The notes under the pieces: generated by a model
The model's input: only the letters and a program-made list of their open reading frames with translations
Database searches by the model: none
Told to the model about the DNA's origin: nothing
Position numbers and translations under genes: made by a program
Origin: Desulfatitalea sp. BRH_c12
GTDB lineage: Bacteria; Desulfobacterota; Desulfobacteria; Desulfobacterales; Desulfosarcinaceae
NCBI GenBank assembly: GCA_000961655.1
Contig: LADR01000008.1
Location: forward strand, 310,001 to 374,000
Direction: 5' to 3'
Length of the DNA: 64,000 nt
Shown here: piece after piece, positions 60,191 through 64,000 of the stretch
How the letters are laid out: every line of letters begins with the position of its first letter
How positions within the stretch are numbered: position 1 is the first letter of the stretch

Positions 60191-60513
60191 TCAAACATCT
60201 CCTGAACGTACATGCAATCATATATATGCACCTTGCGCCATACCGTACAGTCCCCATTTCGCAACTGAAGGATATTCAGAAATTATTCTTTTTGGTTATC
60301 CGGTTCGCTCCAGTGACTATTGGTGAAGTACCTCCCCATTTTGCACGCTTTTACGAATTGGCATGGAGGAGGTGATCCGGGTGGTTTGACATTTTTACGT
60401 CACCCACACCCGTATCTCACTTGGCCGAAGTGGAACACCAGATATCCTTTATTGTTTTATCGGTTTCCCGCGTAAGCATCTGGATTTCCATATTATGAAC
60501 CACGGGACACCCA
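60191..60513. other. Intergenic region upstream of otsAB
   Basis: 323 bases without a gene; the only recognisable item is the repeat copy at 60371-60447. The otsAB promoter should be near 60200-60300. The formate dehydrogenase operon ends at its right side, without an evident terminator. Confidence 0.45.
60371..60447 (+). repeat. Dispersed intergenic repeat (TTTTTACGTCACCC family), copy 3
   Basis: The core ATTTTTACGTCACCCACACC, then GTATCTCACTTGGCCGAAGT and ACACCAGATATCC, matches copies at 11271 and 44801. Confidence 0.72.
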
Positions 60514-60846
60514 TCATTCCGGCAGATCGGCCTGTACGTCCGTGAGCACCCTGCAGGCATCTATGACATATTGTTTGTGAATCTTATTGGACGGATAGGT
60601 CACCCCGGCGATCAGACTGAGCGCCATATTCACTTGGTCGAGCGGTTTGCGCCAACGCGGGGGACCTTCGGCTCTCAGTCGTTCGATCAGGCCGTCACGC
60701 ACATGCACGACGATGTTCTCGGCGTGATCCACGCTTGCGATCAATTTGGGGACGGGCAATTCAAACACATGCTGCAGGCATTCGACCGCCTCGCGACACA
60801 GCACACGCAAAGAGCGTTGATCATTTTTGTCGATAGGGACGATCAT
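60514..60846 (-). CDS. Hypothetical protein of the formate dehydrogenase operon
   Basis: 110 residues from ATG 60846 (AAGGAG upstream), overlapping the NrfD stop by four bases. It is soluble and mostly helical (RSLRVLCREAVECLQHVFEL, VVHVRDGLIERLRA). No domain was recognised. It is the last gene of the operon; an accessory or chaperone role for the dehydrogenase is possible but unsupported. Confidence 0.68.
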   Translation of the reverse strand: MIVPIDKNDQRSLRVLCREAVECLQHVFELPVPKLIASVDHAENIVVHVRDGLIERLRAEGPPRWRKPLDQVNMALSLIAGVTYPSNKIHKQYVIDACRVLTDVQADLPE

Positions 60847-62060
60847 CGGCTGCTCTCCTTCTTGCGCAAAACAGCAGCACTGATAAGGAGCGCGCCACAT
60901 GCGAACAGCCCCCAGGCCACTGCCGACCGCGATGAAGACCGCCGCGCTTTAGGGAGCGTTCGGGTGGCGCGGTCTTTCCCTGCCGAACCGGCGCTTTTTT
61001 TTGCGTGATCGGCAGGCTGGTCAGCATGTTCTGCGTTGTTGCCGATCTTTGGTTCGCGGGTATACGCGAAATAATCCCGGGCACGACGGCCCGATTCCTG
61101 GCCGGCATACACCAGCACCGTTTGCTGCACCATTGCGCCCGCCAGCTTTAGCACGGATGCCGCGTTCGACACCCTCGATCGGTTCGTGTCGAATCGATCC
61201 CACAGGCGCAGCGCCAGCGAACCGAGCATACCAATGCCCAGAAAGCCAATGCGATACCAGGGTTCATAGCGCGATTGCGCGATGGCGCTAGCCTCGGCCG
61301 AGCGGCGCCAGTGGCCATCCAGCACGGCTCCCAAGGCCAACTCAGCAGCCCCTGAAACAAAGGCGAGTTTTTTGATGCTGGCGGTGGTTGCGCCGCAGGT
61401 GCCGTTGTGCATCGGAAACAGCAGCAGGGCCGCGGCTGCATTGGATACACCGGCGCACGCATACAGGGGCGCCATGAGCGGATAGGCACTCGCCCAGGCG
61501 GGCATATTGGTCTCTTCCAATTCGGTTCCCATGTAGGCGATGGCCACGGACCCCAAAAGAGCCGCTGGCAGGCTGAAGGCACGGCCAGCCCAGTTGCCGG
61601 ACCGGGTGTACCCGATATCGGCCGCCACCTGACCGGCAGCGGCCAACCCGCTGAAAAAGGTAAAGGGGCTGATCGACCAGATCCCGATGGACATGGGCGA
61701 ACTTTTTTTGAAAATGCGCAGCATATTGTACCAGCGACGGGGGGTATGCAGCGCGGCAATCAGGATCGCAGCACTGTTCATGCCCCCGGCCACTGCCAGA
61801 TAGCGGCCGGCGCGCACCATCCGGCGGTTTTGCCCCCGCAGATCGGCCACAGTGGCAATAATCTGTGAGCCGCCGGCTATTTGGGTGGAAAGAAAGGCCA
61901 GGGCGGTGTTCCATTTGTAATGGCTGTGCTTGATGGGCGTCAGATCGTAATAGCCGTGCCCAGCGTAGCCGGGCAATGCCGCCGGCAAAGGGGCGGCCGG
62001 GGCAGGATAGATCTCCCGGCGGGCCTCGTTGCGATAAGTGGTCATTTTCGCGCGCTGCAT
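60843..62060 (-). CDS. NrfD-like membrane subunit of formate dehydrogenase
   Basis: 405 residues; AGAGGTGA precedes the ATG. Around eight helices (SAAILIAALHTPRRWYNMLR, ISPFTFFSGLAAAGQVAADI, SLPAALLGSVAIAYMGTELE), with a hydrophilic basic C-terminal stretch before a last helix. The N-terminal half (KHSHYKWNTALAFLSTQIAG) matches the NrfD-related anchors found next to dicluster ferredoxins. It would bind quinone and accept electrons from the iron-sulfur subunit. This replaces the cytochrome b (FdnI) of E. coli enzymes. It begins three bases after the ferredoxin gene. Confidence 0.8.
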   Translation of the reverse strand: MQRAKMTTYRNEARREIYPAPAAPLPAALPGYAGHGYYDLTPIKHSHYKWNTALAFLSTQIAGGSQIIATVADLRGQNRRMVRAGRYLAVAGGMNSAAILIAALHTPRRWYNMLRIFKKSSPMSIGIWSISPFTFFSGLAAAGQVAADIGYTRSGNWAGRAFSLPAALLGSVAIAYMGTELEETNMPAWASAYPLMAPLYACAGVSNAAAALLLFPMHNGTCGATTASIKKLAFVSGAAELALGAVLDGHWRRSAEASAIAQSRYEPWYRIGFLGIGMLGSLALRLWDRFDTNRSRVSNAASVLKLAGAMVQQTVLVYAGQESGRRARDYFAYTREPKIGNNAEHADQPADHAKKSAGSAGKDRATRTLPKARRSSSRSAVAWGLFACGALLISAAVLRKKESSR

Positions 62061-62063
62061 GGG

Positions 62064-63011
62064 TCACCTCTTTCTGCCGGGCCGGGGGGCTTTTGACTGT
62101 TGCGTCATCAATACGGCCGCCAATGCGCCTAAGCCGGCCACGGCTGCCAATCCGGTGCCGAGGCTTTTGGCGACGCGCCCGGAGGGCAGTTGCGGGGCGA
62201 CCGGCAGATTGTAGACTTCGGGGCGGTCGAGCAGCAAAAAGAAACAGTAAAGCTGCTGGATGCCGCCGGTTGCCCCGGCTGTACCCGGTGCGCCGTAAAG
62301 GTAGGCATTGTCCACGCCGAGCGCATGCAGCTTTTCAACCCGGCGCGCGGCGCGGGTCAGCAGAACGTCCACCTCGCCGAATTGAATCGAATTGGTCGGG
62401 CAGCTTTTGGCGCAGGCTGGTTCGAAGCCGCCCTTGAGCCGGTCATAGCACAGGGTGCACTTGTGCGCTTTGCCATCGGAAAAGTTGATCTCGACGACGC
62501 CGAACGGACAGGCGGGGACGCAATAGGCGCAGCCATTGCAGATATCCTGCTGGACGACGACCGTTCCGAATTCAGTGCGGAACAGCGCCCCGGTCGGACA
62601 GGCGTCCAGGCAGCCGGCCTGCTTGCAATGTTTGCACACGTCGCTCATCATCAGCCAGTGGCTCTGGAAGGGCTTGAGCCGATTGGCCCGGCAGCCGGGG
62701 TTGTCCTCGATCTGCTCGATGAAGGTCACGTGCCGCCAGGTGATCGCGGACAGTTCGCGCGTATGATCGTAGCTGTTGGCAGTCAGCCCGATCTGTTGGG
62801 CGGGCAGGGCGTTCCACTCTTTGCAGGCAACCTCGCAGGCCTTGCAGCCTATGCACAGGCTTGTGTCGGTGAAAAAACCATATGTGCGGCCCGGCCGGAT
62901 CGTTATGCCGGCGGTCAGCTCCGATTCATCGGGAATCACCCGGCTGAGCGTCGATTCGGTATGGTCGCGCGCGCGCATTGGGACGGCGGGTGGATAGACG
63001 GCCGAGGTCAT
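62064..63011 (-). CDS. fdhB: Iron-sulfur (ferredoxin) subunit of formate dehydrogenase
   Basis: 315 residues, coupled to the catalytic subunit by an ATGA overlap. Four 4Fe-4S motifs are visible: CIGCKACEVACKEWN, CKHCKQAGCLDACP, CNGCAYCVPACP, and CTLCYDRL with CAKSCP. This is the FdnH/FdoH/HybA arrangement. A C-terminal hydrophobic anchor follows (SLGTGLAAVAGLGALAAVLM). It would carry electrons from formate to the NrfD subunit. Confidence 0.9.
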   Translation of the reverse strand: MTSAVYPPAVPMRARDHTESTLSRVIPDESELTAGITIRPGRTYGFFTDTSLCIGCKACEVACKEWNALPAQQIGLTANSYDHTRELSAITWRHVTFIEQIEDNPGCRANRLKPFQSHWLMMSDVCKHCKQAGCLDACPTGALFRTEFGTVVVQQDICNGCAYCVPACPFGVVEINFSDGKAHKCTLCYDRLKGGFEPACAKSCPTNSIQFGEVDVLLTRAARRVEKLHALGVDNAYLYGAPGTAGATGGIQQLYCFFLLLDRPEVYNLPVAPQLPSGRVAKSLGTGLAAVAGLGALAAVLMTQQSKAPRPGRKR

Positions 63012-64000
63012 TTTTGAGCCCTCACTGGCAGGCGGCCCTTGCGCAGATTGCAGGTGAACGCCTTACCTTCATGAATCGTGGTATTGGGGTCGCCGATGAT
63101 CGCCGTCAGCGTGTTGGCGATAGCGCCCGTGGCATACCCATGCCAACCGAAATGAAACGGCATGCCGACCTGGTAAATGGTGCGGCCATCGATGGTAAAC
63201 GGTCGCAGGCGATGGGTAACCATCGCTTTGGCTTCCACGGACCCCCGGGCCGTGGACACCACGACCCAGTCCAGGGTTGCAATATCTTTTTCGCGCGCCA
63301 GTTCGGGAGGGATTTCAACAAAGCCTTCCGGCTGCAGTTCCGCCAGCGAGGGGACCATGCGGGTAGGCATGCCGCCGGAATGGTGCTCGGTCAGGCGATA
63401 GGTGGTGATCGCGTAGGGATAGGCGGGATCGGCGGGTGCATGGTAGGGATTGTCCGGGCGCAGCCACTTCTTGGCCAGCGGGTTGTTCTGTTGATGATAA
63501 AACAGGTTGTGCACGGGCGATTCCACCGGCTCGTAATGCGCGGGCACCGGGCCGTCTTTCATTCCCGAGGTCACAAAAAGCGAGCTTTTGCCGTCCGATA
63601 TCATGGTGAACGGCGAATCCCCATCGATGGCCGCCATGCCCTGCGGGTCTTTGGACCAGTCCGGTTTGTAGCCGGGCGCCTTGTCGGGCGGAAAATCGGG
63701 AACATCGTGTCCGGTCCAGCGCTGCTCACGATCCTGCCACCACACGTAGCGCTTGCGTTCCGACCAGGGCTTGCCGGCCGGGTCGGCGGCGGCCCGGTTG
63801 TACAGCATCCGGCGGTTGTCCGGCCAGGCAAACCCCCATCCCAAGTGGGTGCCGGGGCCGTCCGGTCCGTCGGGAACATGCGAGCGCGCCTGATTGTGGC
63901 CGTCTTTGGGAAACACCCCGGAGTAGATCCACACGCCGCAAGCGGTGGAACCATCGTCCTTGAGCTCTTCGGGACTTACCAGTTGCCTGCGGTCCGGCCA
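63008..64000 (-). CDS. fdnG: Formate dehydrogenase catalytic subunit, N-terminal part beyond the window
   Basis: The frame is open to the right edge (about 330 residues), ending at 63008. The visible part is the C-terminal third of a FdnG/FdoG-type molybdopterin enzyme: LKDDGSTACGVWIYSGVFPK, HLGWGFAWPDNRRMLYNRAA, and the terminal domain with VTHRLRPFTIDGRTIYQVGM and HFGWHGYATGAIANTLTAII. The region with the selenocysteine or cysteine ligand, the 4Fe-4S site and the Tat signal lie outside. Which of Sec or Cys is used cannot be told. Confidence 0.9.
   Translation of the reverse strand, partial: WPDRRQLVSPEELKDDGSTACGVWIYSGVFPKDGHNQARSHVPDGPDGPGTHLGWGFAWPDNRRMLYNRAAADPAGKPWSERKRYVWWQDREQRWTGHDVPDFPPDKAPGYKPDWSKDPQGMAAIDGDSPFTMISDGKSSLFVTSGMKDGPVPAHYEPVESPVHNLFYHQQNNPLAKKWLRPDNPYHAPADPAYPYAITTYRLTEHHSGGMPTRMVPSLAELQPEGFVEIPPELAREKDIATLDWVVVSTARGSVEAKAMVTHRLRPFTIDGRTIYQVGMPFHFGWHGYATGAIANTLTAIIGDPNTTIHEGKAFTCNLRKGRLPVRAQK

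Noticed and set aside
1-64000. tRNA and rRNA genes
   Set aside because: I looked for typical T-loop and acceptor patterns and conserved rRNA stretches and saw none; a tRNAscan or Infernal run would be decisive.

Overview
The window looks like a chromosomal segment of a free-living Gram-negative anaerobe or facultative microaerobe, most likely a member of Desulfobacterota (the former Deltaproteobacteria). This placement is an inference from gene content: an HTH-fused dicluster ferredoxin, an NrfD-type formate dehydrogenase operon, the DUF2760 plus double-Hsp70 cluster, a TonB receptor and an alternative complex III operon. The DNA is moderately GC-rich by eye. No rRNA, tRNA, CRISPR array, transposase or prophage was recognised. 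Both edges cut genes: a flippase-like protein on the left and a formate dehydrogenase catalytic subunit on the right.

Layout. 1-4.9 kb (minus strand): a Wzx-like flippase, a YncD/PqqU-like TonB receptor and two adjacent Ku genes. 5.2-9.3 kb (plus): small stress or envelope proteins (DUF2892, a glycine-rich repeat protein, a holin-X-like membrane protein, a DUF3618 protein with 11-residue repeats, a YciE/YciF-like protein). 9.3-13.0 kb: an HTH-ferredoxin, a repeat-bearing intergenic region, then a metallophosphoesterase and nucleotidyltransferase pair. 13.0-24.0 kb (minus): one respiratory block encoding alternative complex III (ActB, ActC, ActD, ActF, an ActA-like multihaem cytochrome and an ActE-like cytochrome) interleaved with a cbb3-type oxygen reductase (CcoN, a CcoO-like dihaem protein and small membrane subunits). 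Together these could carry electrons from quinol to oxygen.

24.3-31.5 kb (plus): a membrane protein, a secreted PRC-barrel protein, and the most striking gene of the window, a 1,135-residue fusion of a molybdopterin oxidoreductase to a cysteine desulfurase. It is followed directly by an EgtD-type histidine methyltransferase and an M23 peptidase. The pair strongly suggests oxygen-independent ergothioneine synthesis. 31.6-38.1 kb: a tiny Cys-rich protein, a hemerythrin and a complete seven-gene Mrp cation/proton antiporter operon. 38.4-44.7 kb: a DUF2760 protein, two divergent Hsp70s and a KhpA-like KH protein. 45.1-51.7 kb: three large signalling kinases, none with a DNA-binding output domain.

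51.9-60.2 kb: a second PRC-barrel protein, LigD (the partner of Ku), a PAP2 phosphatase, a SYLF protein, OsmC and a fused trehalose synthase/phosphatase. 60.5 kb to the right edge (minus): a formate dehydrogenase operon. Ku/LigD, trehalose, OsmC, the LEA-like repeats, the YciE/YciF protein and the Mrp antiporter together give the window a strong stress and desiccation-tolerance flavour. Intergenic regions carry at least three dispersed repeat families, including a two-copy 173-bp MITE-like element.
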